From positions 1 to 64,000 of the forward strand of contig JBQVNB010000016.1 of the NCBI GenBank assembly GCA_052435735.1: a DNA stretch of 64,000 bases, written 5' to 3'. A program made the translations under genes and the position numbers. The notes beneath the pieces were generated by a model. That model saw nothing but the letters and a program-made list of their open reading frames with translations, did not search any database and was not told where the DNA came from. Origin of the DNA: Aliihoeflea sp052435735. GTDB lineage: Bacteria; Pseudomonadota; Alphaproteobacteria; Rhizobiales; Rhizobiaceae. This document shows, in pieces, positions 1 through 7,432 of the stretch (the stretch's first letter is position 1; each line of letters starts with the position of its first letter).

Positions 1-143
1 GTCGAGAACCTGTTCGCCAGGCTCAAGGACTGGCGACGCATCGCAACCCGCTACGACCGATGCGCCCACACCTTCTTCTCGGCCATCTGCATCGCAGCCG
101 CCGTCATCTTCTGGCTCTGATCAATGAGTCCTGAGCCTAGACA
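1..143 (+). mobile_element. 3' end of an IS5-family insertion sequence (transposase C-terminus)
   Basis: An open frame entering from the left edge encodes 39 residues ending in a stop at 118-120. It contains RLKDWRRIATRYDR and ends AAAVIFWL, the usual C-terminal tail of IS5/IS427-type DDE transposases. The sequence just after the stop (AATGAGTCCTGAGCCTAG, about 124-141) looks like the terminal inverted repeat of such elements, so the element probably ends near 143. The other end lies outside the window, so the repeat pair and target duplication cannot be checked. Confidence 0.8.
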
Positions 144-419
144 TTGGTGACAGCCGCTATACCCTGTGGTGAGGCTCGCTAATGCGCCAGGACGACCCCT
201 TCGCCATGGCCGGCGACGTCTGGATCTCGGTGGGTGGTGCCGCCGTCGCATTCCATCCCATCGCAACTTATGGTCTTCTCGTTGCCCCATGGGTCGGAAT
301 CTTTGCAACGCAACGGTGGGTGTGCGAACGGCGCGCGGCTCGGCAGACCCGCCGAGATTGCCTGCATCGGCGGCCGGTAGCTGAGCTAACCGCGGCCTGT
401 TCATCTGCTCCGTTGAATG

Positions 420-630
420 TGCAGGATCCTTCAAGCGTCGACAGCGCCGCGTCCGACCCCGCCATGTTGAAGGTAGTCGAGATTGCCGCACCGTCGAACA
501 GCAGCTCTAGTGTCAGCGACGACGCCCTTTGCAGCGCGGCTAGTAGGTCCAGCACCTCCGCACCGGCGATGAAAACGCCACTTGATTGCGGAGTATCGAA
601 CCATATTTGCCGGTCCGAGATGGCAGCGTC
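420..630 (-). pseudogene. Possible fragment of a small secreted protein
   Basis: In one minus-strand frame the translation of about 630-420 has a natural composition (WFDTPQSSGVFIAGAEVLDL, then NMAGSDAALSTLEGSC). It resembles the last domain of small alphaproteobacterial secreted proteins, which often end with a short AGSxAAL-like motif and a Cys. No start, signal peptide or clean stop is visible, and the flanking codons in this frame look like noise. It lies between the IS end and phage relics, so a decayed fragment is more likely than a gene. The rest of 144-580 shows no convincing coding sequence. Confidence 0.25.
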
Positions 631-833
631 GATCCGGACGTCCACCGCGCGCTGACTTGTTGCGCTACGCGCTGGAGGCGGCCCAGCAGGTGCTGGCGGA
701 GACGCAAAGCGCCGTCCTGCCGCTGGTCCCATATCTCGATTCCCTGCGCTGGGTGTTCATCGTCGTGGCGCTCGGCGGCATCACGGTCACCATCTATACC
801 CGCCTCGATGACTGGAAGCGGGGGCAGCGATGA
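582..833 (+). pseudogene. C-terminal remnant of a prophage endolysin-like protein
   Basis: The last 60 residues (from RADLLRYALEAAQQVLAE) contain an amphipathic stretch and one transmembrane helix (LRWVFIVVALGGITVTIYTR), then a charged tail. This resembles the membrane-anchored C-terminus found behind muramidase domains in Rhizobiales phages. No catalytic lysozyme domain is present, and the first 20 residues look like out-of-frame sequence, so the 5' part has been lost. The stop overlaps the start of the next small phage gene by ATGA, as in an intact lysis cassette. The assignment to an endolysin is by pattern and context. Confidence 0.45.
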
Positions 834-1012
834 TCGCAGCGCTTCTCACCGGGATCGCCACGATCCCTTGGATGCGGGCGGCTCTGCGCTACGGCGCCAT
901 CGCGCTGGCCGAGCTTCTGTTCCTGCTTTCGCTTGGGAGGTCCGGCGAGCGAGCGGGACGCCTCGCCAAACGCCTTGAGACCACGGAGAAGGCCAATGAT
1001 ATCCAACGTTAG
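830..1012 (+). CDS. Small phage-type membrane protein (lysis cassette relic)
   Basis: This 60-residue protein has an N-terminal hydrophobic helix (about residues 20-35, GAIALAELLFLLSL) followed by a basic helical tail ending KRLETTEKANDIQR. Single-span proteins of this build sit directly behind endolysin genes in alphaproteobacterial prophages. The start overlaps the upstream stop (ATGA). Reading past the TAG gives MLERCDARPSAGL before another stop, so the frame may have been cut short by a nonsense mutation. It is probably not functional without the rest of the cassette. Confidence 0.45.
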   Translation: MIAALLTGIATIPWMRAALRYGAIALAELLFLLSLGRSGERAGRLAKRLETTEKANDIQR

Positions 1013-1134
1013 ATGCTGGAACGCTGTGATGCGCGACCAAGCGCGGGCCTGTGAATAGCGTAGCGCGGTCAGCAAGGTCGCTCGAGCACCGCGGTGCTGG
1101 GTTCATTGCCCCGAAAGGGAAACGGCGCTTCCAC

Positions 1135-1599
1135 TCAGGATCGACGTACGTAGTCGTCGCCGATCTCGATCTGAAGCTCTTCAGATCGCAGCCAGATCGA
1201 AAGGCCTTCCGTCGAGGCTTCCACCTGTTCCGGCTTCCGCAGGGCGCACTCCCATACCGTCGCCACACGCCACCCGTCTTCGAGGAGTTTTGTGCGAACG
1301 GCGCTGTCTCGAGCGGCGTTCGCATCGAACTTCGCCCGCCAGAACTCCGGCCGGGTTGCCGGGACGGTCGCGTAGCGGCACCCCTCGTGTCGGTGCCAGA
1401 AGCAGCCGTGCACGAAGACCACGGCGCGGTGCTTCGGAAGGACAAGGTCCGGTCGACCGTGAACCTTACCGGAATGAAGCCGGAATCGGAAACCGCGCGC
1501 GTGCAATGCCCGCCTGAGAGCCAGCTCGGGCTTGGTGTTCTTTCCCCTGATTCCCGACATCATCCGGGAACGGGTCTGCTGGTCCACGATATCGGTCAC
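1135..1599 (-). CDS. vsr: Very short patch repair endonuclease (Vsr)
   Basis: Vsr nicks 5' of the mismatched T in T:G pairs created when 5-methylcytosine deaminates, protecting hosts that carry a cytosine methylase. The 154-residue protein keeps the family pattern: TRSxxM near the N-terminus, GRPD with the catalytic Asp at 51, HGCFWHRHEGC with His64/His69/His71 and zinc-binding Cys66, then PATRPEFW and WECALR. The GTG start is chosen because it gives the family length and alignment and has AGGCGG just upstream. It diverges from the methyltransferase gene with 66 bp between the starts, the usual dcm-vsr pairing. In DNA-conflict islands Vsr-like proteins can also serve as restriction nucleases, so either role is possible. 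Confidence 0.93.
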   Translation of the reverse strand: MTDIVDQQTRSRMMSGIRGKNTKPELALRRALHARGFRFRLHSGKVHGRPDLVLPKHRAVVFVHGCFWHRHEGCRYATVPATRPEFWRAKFDANAARDSAVRTKLLEDGWRVATVWECALRKPEQVEASTEGLSIWLRSEELQIEIGDDYVRRS

Positions 1600-1665
1600 A
1601 TCCGCCTGGTCTTCGTCCCTGAACCTGGTATACACCGGCTGAATGAAATTCGTCAGGATCCTGAT

Positions 1666-3198
1666 TTGCCTTCCACTTTCGGCATTGTCGATCTGTTTGC
1701 CGGCCCGGGCGGACTTGGCGAGGGGTTCGCTTCCCTCGTCGAGGACGGCCATGCGCCGTTCCGGATCGGCATCTCGGTCGAGAAGGAGGCGTCGGCCCAT
1801 CGAACCCTGATGCTCCGCGCGTTCCTGCGCGAGTACCGTGCGCGTTATGGCGTCTTGCCGAAAGAGTTTATCGATTTCCATGCGGGCCTGGCATCCGAAC
1901 CGGACTGGTCAGCCGTCGACGCTGAAGCGTGGCAGCATGCCATCGACGAAGCCCGCGCGCTCGAGCTCGGCACTGGGGGTGCGGCGACCGCCATAGATGG
2001 CGCCATCGCGACGCTGAAAGCAAAGTACGACGACACGATTGTGATCGGCGGCCCGCCCTGTCAGGCCTATTCCCTGGTGGGACGCGTTCGCTCCAGAGGC
2101 AAGGTCGGTTACGTCCCGGAGGAGGATGCGCGGCACTACCTCTTTCGCGAGTACATCCGGGTCCTCGACAAGCTTCGCCCGGCTGCCTTCGTTATGGAAA
2201 ACGTGAAGGGCATGCTTTCGTCGACCGTCGAGAGCCGGCTTGTCTTCGAGATGCTGATGGAGGATTTGTCGTCGCTCGGCACGGGTCATGCCCATCACTA
2301 CGAACTTCGTGCCGTCCGGGTCGAGGATGGCAGGGCGAGCCTGCAGGAGGCGGCACAGCCTTCGGATTTCATCGTGCGCGCCGAGGCGTTCGGAGTCCCG
2401 CAGCGTCGCCACAGAGTGATCATCGTCGGTATCCGTTCCGACCTCGCAGACCGGGCCTTCGTTGCGGAGATCGCTGTATCTGGGATGGCGCAAACCGTCC
2501 GCGATGTCATCGAAACGATGCCCGTCTTGCGAAGCGGCATCAGCCGCGGGCGCGACGACGCGGCTGCCTGGCGAGGAGAAGTCCTCGACGCCGCGAAGCT
2601 GCTGGCCGGCATCTCCAGGGGGAAGGAGAAACGTGCGCTCCGTGAAGCATTCCTGACCGTTTCGGAGCGCGTGAAGGAAAACCCGCCTATCGTTCGGGCT
2701 GCGTCACGGTTGCCAGACGGCTACGGCACTTCGAACGATGAGTTGCTGCAGTGGATCGAGCGACCGGAACTTCGCGCGATGGCCCAGCACGAGACGCGCG
2801 GGCACATGGCATCGGATCTGGGTCGCTACCTGTTTGCTGCCGTGTTCGGGACCGTCCATGGCTACAGCCCGAAGGCCGCCGATTTTCCTCTGGTGCTCAG
2901 CCCCGATCACCGCAACTGGCACAGCGGTGTGTTCAATGACCGCTTCCGGGTTCAGCTGGCGGACGAGGCATCGACGACGGTCACGAGCCACATCTCGAAG
3001 GATGGCCACTACTTCATTCACCCCGATCCCATCCAGTGCCGGAGCCTGACGGTTCGCGAAGCTGCTCGTCTGCAGACCTTTCCCGACGATTACCTGTTCC
3101 TCGGCAACCGCACGCAGCAGTACGTCCAAGTTGGCAACGCAGTGCCGCCCTACCTTGCCCGTCAGATTGCCAAACTATTGTCAGCCACTATTGGCTGA
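1666..3198 (+). CDS. dcm: DNA (cytosine-5-)-methyltransferase
   Basis: The enzyme transfers a methyl group from S-adenosylmethionine to C5 of cytosine in a specific DNA site. The 510-residue protein shows the m5C motifs in order: DLFAGPGG (motif I, SAM binding, about residues 9-16), GGPPCQAYS (motif IV, catalytic Cys about 132), ENVKGM (VI, about 178), FGVPQRRHRV (VIII), LTVREAARLQTFPDDY (IX) and QVGNAVPP (X, about 488). The target-recognition region between VIII and IX is long. TTG at 1666 is preferred: motif I follows at once and AGGA lies seven bases upstream. The frame is open further upstream, but that stretch is antisense to vsr. It probably marks host DNA for the leftward nuclease operon. 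Confidence 0.93.
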   Translation: MPSTFGIVDLFAGPGGLGEGFASLVEDGHAPFRIGISVEKEASAHRTLMLRAFLREYRARYGVLPKEFIDFHAGLASEPDWSAVDAEAWQHAIDEARALELGTGGAATAIDGAIATLKAKYDDTIVIGGPPCQAYSLVGRVRSRGKVGYVPEEDARHYLFREYIRVLDKLRPAAFVMENVKGMLSSTVESRLVFEMLMEDLSSLGTGHAHHYELRAVRVEDGRASLQEAAQPSDFIVRAEAFGVPQRRHRVIIVGIRSDLADRAFVAEIAVSGMAQTVRDVIETMPVLRSGISRGRDDAAAWRGEVLDAAKLLAGISRGKEKRALREAFLTVSERVKENPPIVRAASRLPDGYGTSNDELLQWIERPELRAMAQHETRGHMASDLGRYLFAAVFGTVHGYSPKAADFPLVLSPDHRNWHSGVFNDRFRVQLADEASTTVTSHISKDGHYFIHPDPIQCRSLTVREAARLQTFPDDYLFLGNRTQQYVQVGNAVPPYLARQIAKLLSATIG

Positions 3199-3254
3199 CT
3201 GGGGGCCTACACAAATTAACCGATACCTTGCTAAGTCGTAGATATGTCCTGCCC

Positions 3255-4565
3255 CTAGGCTTCCCTGATTGCGGCGCCTTCCTTTGCTGAAATAGTTAGT
3301 ACCTCGTCAGCGTTCACAAAATTTATTATTGCAGATGAGTGGGTTGCAACGAATATCTGGCCAAACCTCTGTGAAGCAAAATCCATCATTTGAACCTGCA
3401 GGTCTGGGTGAAGATAGATATCCGGCTCGTCAAGGACCAAAACTGCTCCGTCTGAACCACGCATGAACTGAATAACCATTTGCATCCATACCTGGAGACC
3501 AAAGCCTGACCAGAAAATCTCCCTCGGAATTCCATTTTCAAAGAATATCATCTCCACAGGTTCCCCATTTCCAATAACTTTGGGGCGATCGAGAGATATA
3601 TCGGGCCAAGCGGCTGATACATTTTGAGAAAACTCATCGAACTCTCTTCCCGTGCGTCGGATAAGGATATTCCTAAGGTGCCTGTGGGCTGTGCGTGTAT
3701 TCTCGCTGCTGGAGATGGTCTTATCAGTCAAATAGTACTCGCGCTCTTCAACCGGACCTAAAGTCGGCACCACTACCAACGACAAAGGGAACTGACGTTG
3801 AAAGGCGGCAGTCGTTCTGGGTAGTGGCCCCTCGGTAAGCAGGTAGGCTTTGATTGGATAATCTGGGTGGAGGATGATCACAAACTGCGAGCCGTTCCTC
3901 AATGAAATTCGAACCGAAGCCGGATTGTCCGAGTAATTCCACGTGATATTCGTCATGGGAATCTTCAATGCTGTGGTTGGCAGTGTGAAGCCAACACAGC
4001 TTTTTCCCTCAAATTCAGTTAACTCCGGCACTCGTCTAGATACAAACCGAAGCACATCATGTGTTACCCTTAGTGCGTCAAGGATGCTCGATTTACCCGC
4101 ATTATTTCTACCAGTAAGAACATTCTTGGTGCCTGCATCAATCTGGAATCCTCGAAACTTCTTGAAGTTCTTCAAATGAATGGACGCGATGTGCCCGTCA
4201 CTTTTCGTACTGCTTGGGCTCCTACCTTCATTGACTGCCTTCTTCAAAGAGGTGAGGTCAGGTTTGATTTTGCGCCTGCGCTGATCTCGAAGGTCTATTT
4301 GTCCATCAATCTCGTACGTTGTAACTGGCGTATGGGAATTTACCCAGTCGATTGACCAGTCAGATTCTTCATGGTCCCAGCTAGTGTAATTGACTTCCGC
4401 GAAGCTACCCTTTGAGAAGGAAGTCGATCTTGCTCGATGAAAATCTTCTGCTGTAGGTTCTGACACGAATTCTGATGACGAGAACGCTCGGGAAACGTCA
4501 GAAGTATTTTCGACACAACTGATTAAGCGTTGGTGAGCTTTACCAGATTTCTGATCGTCTTGCAT
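3255..4565 (-). CDS. AAA family ATPase (OLD/RecF-like)
   Basis: This 436-residue protein has an unrecognised N-terminal region (1-125) and then an ABC/SMC-type ATPase core: beta strand plus IHLKNFKKF, Walker A GRNNAGKSS (about 155), Walker B AVLVLDEPDIYLHPD, and the H-loop IFVATHSSAII near the C-terminus. It ends about 25 residues after the H-loop, so there is no C-terminal TOPRIM nuclease as in OLD proteins. ATG at 4565 has AAGGA in front. The gene is visibly poorer in G+C than its neighbours, suggesting separate acquisition. It is the last gene of the leftward operon, 55 bp after the AIPR gene, and converges on dcm. A DNA- or phage-sensing accessory role is inferred from the location only. 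Confidence 0.8.
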   Translation of the reverse strand: MQDDQKSGKAHQRLISCVENTSDVSRAFSSSEFVSEPTAEDFHRARSTSFSKGSFAEVNYTSWDHEESDWSIDWVNSHTPVTTYEIDGQIDLRDQRRRKIKPDLTSLKKAVNEGRSPSSTKSDGHIASIHLKNFKKFRGFQIDAGTKNVLTGRNNAGKSSILDALRVTHDVLRFVSRRVPELTEFEGKSCVGFTLPTTALKIPMTNITWNYSDNPASVRISLRNGSQFVIILHPDYPIKAYLLTEGPLPRTTAAFQRQFPLSLVVVPTLGPVEEREYYLTDKTISSSENTRTAHRHLRNILIRRTGREFDEFSQNVSAAWPDISLDRPKVIGNGEPVEMIFFENGIPREIFWSGFGLQVWMQMVIQFMRGSDGAVLVLDEPDIYLHPDLQVQMMDFASQRFGQIFVATHSSAIINFVNADEVLTISAKEGAAIREA

Positions 4566-4620
4566 TTGCTTTCCTTGTTAAAACCTGGAGGAGGACTTGC
4601 GCACACATCACATGATTCGT

Positions 4621-6426
4621 TCAATGGCTCTTCAACTCGCTTATTCCCTCCATTTGTTGAGGGAAGTCTGCCAATTTGATCCTTTCCCAGGTCTCCCGGC
4701 GTTTCGCCACCTCTGATATCTGCTGGCCCGGGGCGATCCTGTTGAACTCGGCGTTTACGACGATGGCCCAGTCCCAGAGCAGGTCCCGCAGGCCAACTGA
4801 AATCCCTTGCCGCATCCATATCTGCTCAAGATCGAGCCGATCACCAAGTTGATCGGCAACAACCGATACGACGTAAGTCGCGATGTTGACCCATCCCTGG
4901 CGAAACACCTCCTTTGCTTCTTTTGTCTTGATCATGCTTTCGATCGCCTTGAACAGGATGACCTTGGCGATCATCGCCCGGTACCAGCGGGCATCGAGCG
5001 GGCTGGGTACGATTGTCGGATCGTCATCGAGAGCAGCCATAAAAGCCGCGAAGTTCTTCTCGCCAGCCATAGCGACCTGGTTCGGTTTGCAGCGCCACGC
5101 TTCGTGGTACTTGGCGATGTCGTTCTTGGTCAGCTTGCGTTTCGGCGGGATCATCTCCTTCAGGTTTCGCCTTTTGGCCGGCGTAGTGCCTTCTCTCAGC
5201 AGCATGACGTTGTAGGCTCCAGCTGCGCGCTCGTAGAACCATCGCGTTGCACCGTCGGGGCACCACGTGTCGTTCGCGAGTTTCTCAAGCTCTCGATGGA
5301 ACGGGCGGTTCGCCGACAGGTCGGACATTTTCACCGCGTTCTGACTGTTCGCATACCGTGATACGTTGCTGATCAGTCTCTCGCGCGCTTCGTCCTGCGA
5401 TCCCTTGAGGATGATGATCTTGGCCGGGACCATGACATGGCTGAGATCGATAGTACGATCATCGCGGGATGAGAAGTAGATGGTCGAGGTTGTCTGGCCG
5501 CCGTTCACGATCTGCAGACCCTTCAGGAAGGACAGGCCCAGATTACCGTCGTCGGTCCGCTCGAAGGCCGCTTCGTCGCAGACAAGCACAAGACCATTGT
5601 TGAAGGCGAGGAAGTGCTCCGGTTCCTTACGCAGCGTTTCGACGATGCCCTTGTTGACCGCGCGCTTGGTCCCCAGAAAGGTGCGAACATTAGCTTCGAG
5701 CAGCGTCGTTCCGTAGCGCAGATAGAGATCCCGAATGAGCTGCCCGGGAATGGCGGTTAGGGCATACTCGTAGTCAGCGTCAGGATCCGGGACATGTACG
5801 CAGGGGAGTGCCCGACCGATCGACTGGACGAAACTCACGGCCAGTTCGTCTCGCGGTTTGCCCTCGGTGTGGCGGAACAGCCTCTCCATATCCATGGCCT
5901 CGACGGCCACCATTTTCTGGTGAACCTCCTTGTTCGAGAACCGTTTGGTTTTGGTCTTGCCATCGGTTATCACGAACACTCGAAGTCGGTCGATGTCGCC
6001 CCAGCGAGAACGAATGGTGGCGACCAGATCCCTGACGGGATGCGTCGGATCGATCCTTGCGTCGAGGTTGCCGCTTGCCGCTCGAAAGAGAAAGCGAACG
6101 CCTTCGGTTGCGGTTGCGGTGGCATCCGGGTCGCTGAGATCGTTCAGCTCTTCTGTCCCGAAATAGTGGGTCACGAAGAGGTCGAGAGCCGTTTCATCGG
6201 AGCTGAGCGCATAGCCCGTAATGCGGAGCCTTGCGTTTCCGACCTTGCCGCTCCAGTGGCAAACGGTAGGTGCCTCGCAGATCCCGGCTTCCGCAACGTG
6301 CTCCATGACCATTTCCGCAAAAACGAGCTCATCCGAAGGAAATGGGCCTTCGCCAGCCTCCACACGCTCGGCGATGATGGTCTGCAGGTCGGAACGAAAG
6401 TTGCGGTGAAATTCTTCGAGGCTCAT
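4621..6426 (-). CDS. AIPR family protein (abortive infection phage resistance)
   Basis: The 601-residue protein matches the AIPR family (PF10592): the core has EANVRTFLG, VNKGIVETL, HFLAFNNGLVLVCD and IVNGGQTTSTI, followed by NSQNAVKMSDLSANRP. AIPR proteins were first linked to phage abortive infection and recur in modification-linked defence islands; their biochemistry is not settled. A Gly-Gly-Gln box (GGQTTS) is the best conserved spot. ATG 6426 is one base after the stop of the DUF4420 gene, so translation is probably coupled; a TTG at 6441 is the alternative. Within the operon it is likely an effector, but its exact step is unknown. Confidence 0.88.
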   Translation of the reverse strand: MSLEEFHRNFRSDLQTIIAERVEAGEGPFPSDELVFAEMVMEHVAEAGICEAPTVCHWSGKVGNARLRITGYALSSDETALDLFVTHYFGTEELNDLSDPDATATATEGVRFLFRAASGNLDARIDPTHPVRDLVATIRSRWGDIDRLRVFVITDGKTKTKRFSNKEVHQKMVAVEAMDMERLFRHTEGKPRDELAVSFVQSIGRALPCVHVPDPDADYEYALTAIPGQLIRDLYLRYGTTLLEANVRTFLGTKRAVNKGIVETLRKEPEHFLAFNNGLVLVCDEAAFERTDDGNLGLSFLKGLQIVNGGQTTSTIYFSSRDDRTIDLSHVMVPAKIIILKGSQDEARERLISNVSRYANSQNAVKMSDLSANRPFHRELEKLANDTWCPDGATRWFYERAAGAYNVMLLREGTTPAKRRNLKEMIPPKRKLTKNDIAKYHEAWRCKPNQVAMAGEKNFAAFMAALDDDPTIVPSPLDARWYRAMIAKVILFKAIESMIKTKEAKEVFRQGWVNIATYVVSVVADQLGDRLDLEQIWMRQGISVGLRDLLWDWAIVVNAEFNRIAPGQQISEVAKRRETWERIKLADFPQQMEGISELKSH

Positions 6427-6427
6427 A

Positions 6428-7432
6428 TCAATCCAGTCCAAATTCGTTGATCAGCTCCGAAAGTCCGATCGAGGGAACTTCGAGCGCGTCGAGGTCGAGC
6501 ACATAGGCAGCTGAACGGATGGCAGCTGGAAGCGCCGCGCGCGTAAGGCGCGGCATGTCACCTTCCGCGCCGAACGCCCTTGCGTCCTTCAATGTTAATG
6601 TGCGCCCGTAGAGCGCTGCATGCTCGTCGAGGTACCCCATCACCATGAGCAGCGCTTCGAACCCGCGTTGCACTCCGGCCATTCCGAACCTCTCTCGGAG
6701 TTCAGTCACAAGACCGATGAGCGAGATCCCATCGATATTCTCCTCGAAGCGAAAGGCGCACAGGAAGTTGGGCGCCCGGTCACCATCCAGCTGTTCGATG
6801 CTGTTGATCCGCGCGAGGAAGCTGCCGGTCCGGATCGTGCTCTTCACCTCTATCGCGCCTCCCCGAACGCGGAAGTCCTGTGCAGCCCGTAACGGTCCCT
6901 GCCAGCAGTCGAGAGCACCGGCTCCGAGGGAGGTTTCCGTGAGCAGCCTGAGCATCCAGAGTTCGCCGAGCAGGCCGGTCTGCGCCTCGGACGAAAGAGG
7001 GCGGTGTGATCGGGCCATGAAAGCCTGCCACTCCCTGACACGCTCGAGGAACGCCTCCATAACGTCGCGGCCCGCGCCGTTGGCTGCAGTCTCCAGCGCT
7101 CTCAAGACATCCACGACCATGATGGCGAAGATGTCGGGTGAGCCCTCTGGCCGCCTGACGAGAGCAATCGCCGTCTTACCAGCGAATTCGGTCGGCGCCT
7201 CGATGCAGGAGACGTCAAAGCCCTTGCCTTCAGGAAGCCTTGCCGGGTTCACCGGCCAAGATCCCGGAAAGGAGACGATCAGCGCCTCCCGCCCGAGTGG
7301 AAACTGACAACCCGCCTCAACCGAGACCACGCCCATATCGGTGAGATGTACAAACCGCCAGTCTTCCGCCGCTTCCTGTCGCGCAAGCGATCGCCAGGCA
7401 CGAGCAATCCCCTCTTCAGTCCACCCAGTCAT
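6428..7432 (-). CDS. PD-(D/E)XK motif protein (DUF4420 nuclease)
   Basis: The 334-residue protein belongs to the DUF4420 (PF14390) branch of the restriction-endonuclease fold. Candidate active-site residues are visible: Glu157 in GLLGELWML, Asp186 in AAQDFRVR, and the E-x-K pair Glu195/Lys197 in GGAIEVKST. It would therefore be the DNA-cutting subunit of the system. The ATG lies inside the end of the Z1 gene (17-bp overlap in another frame), which argues for coupled translation. It always travels with Z1 and GHKL genes in islands of this type, so it probably acts in complex with them. Substrate preference cannot be read from sequence. Confidence 0.88.
   Translation of the reverse strand: MTGWTEEGIARAWRSLARQEAAEDWRFVHLTDMGVVSVEAGCQFPLGREALIVSFPGSWPVNPARLPEGKGFDVSCIEAPTEFAGKTAIALVRRPEGSPDIFAIMVVDVLRALETAANGAGRDVMEAFLERVREWQAFMARSHRPLSSEAQTGLLGELWMLRLLTETSLGAGALDCWQGPLRAAQDFRVRGGAIEVKSTIRTGSFLARINSIEQLDGDRAPNFLCAFRFEENIDGISLIGLVTELRERFGMAGVQRGFEALLMVMGYLDEHAALYGRTLTLKDARAFGAEGDMPRLTRAALPAAIRSAAYVLDLDALEVPSIGLSELINEFGLD

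Noticed and set aside
1051..1665. N-terminal extension of the methyltransferase frame
   Set aside because: It is exactly antisense to vsr, has no methylase motif, and a good TTG start with ribosome site exists at 1666.
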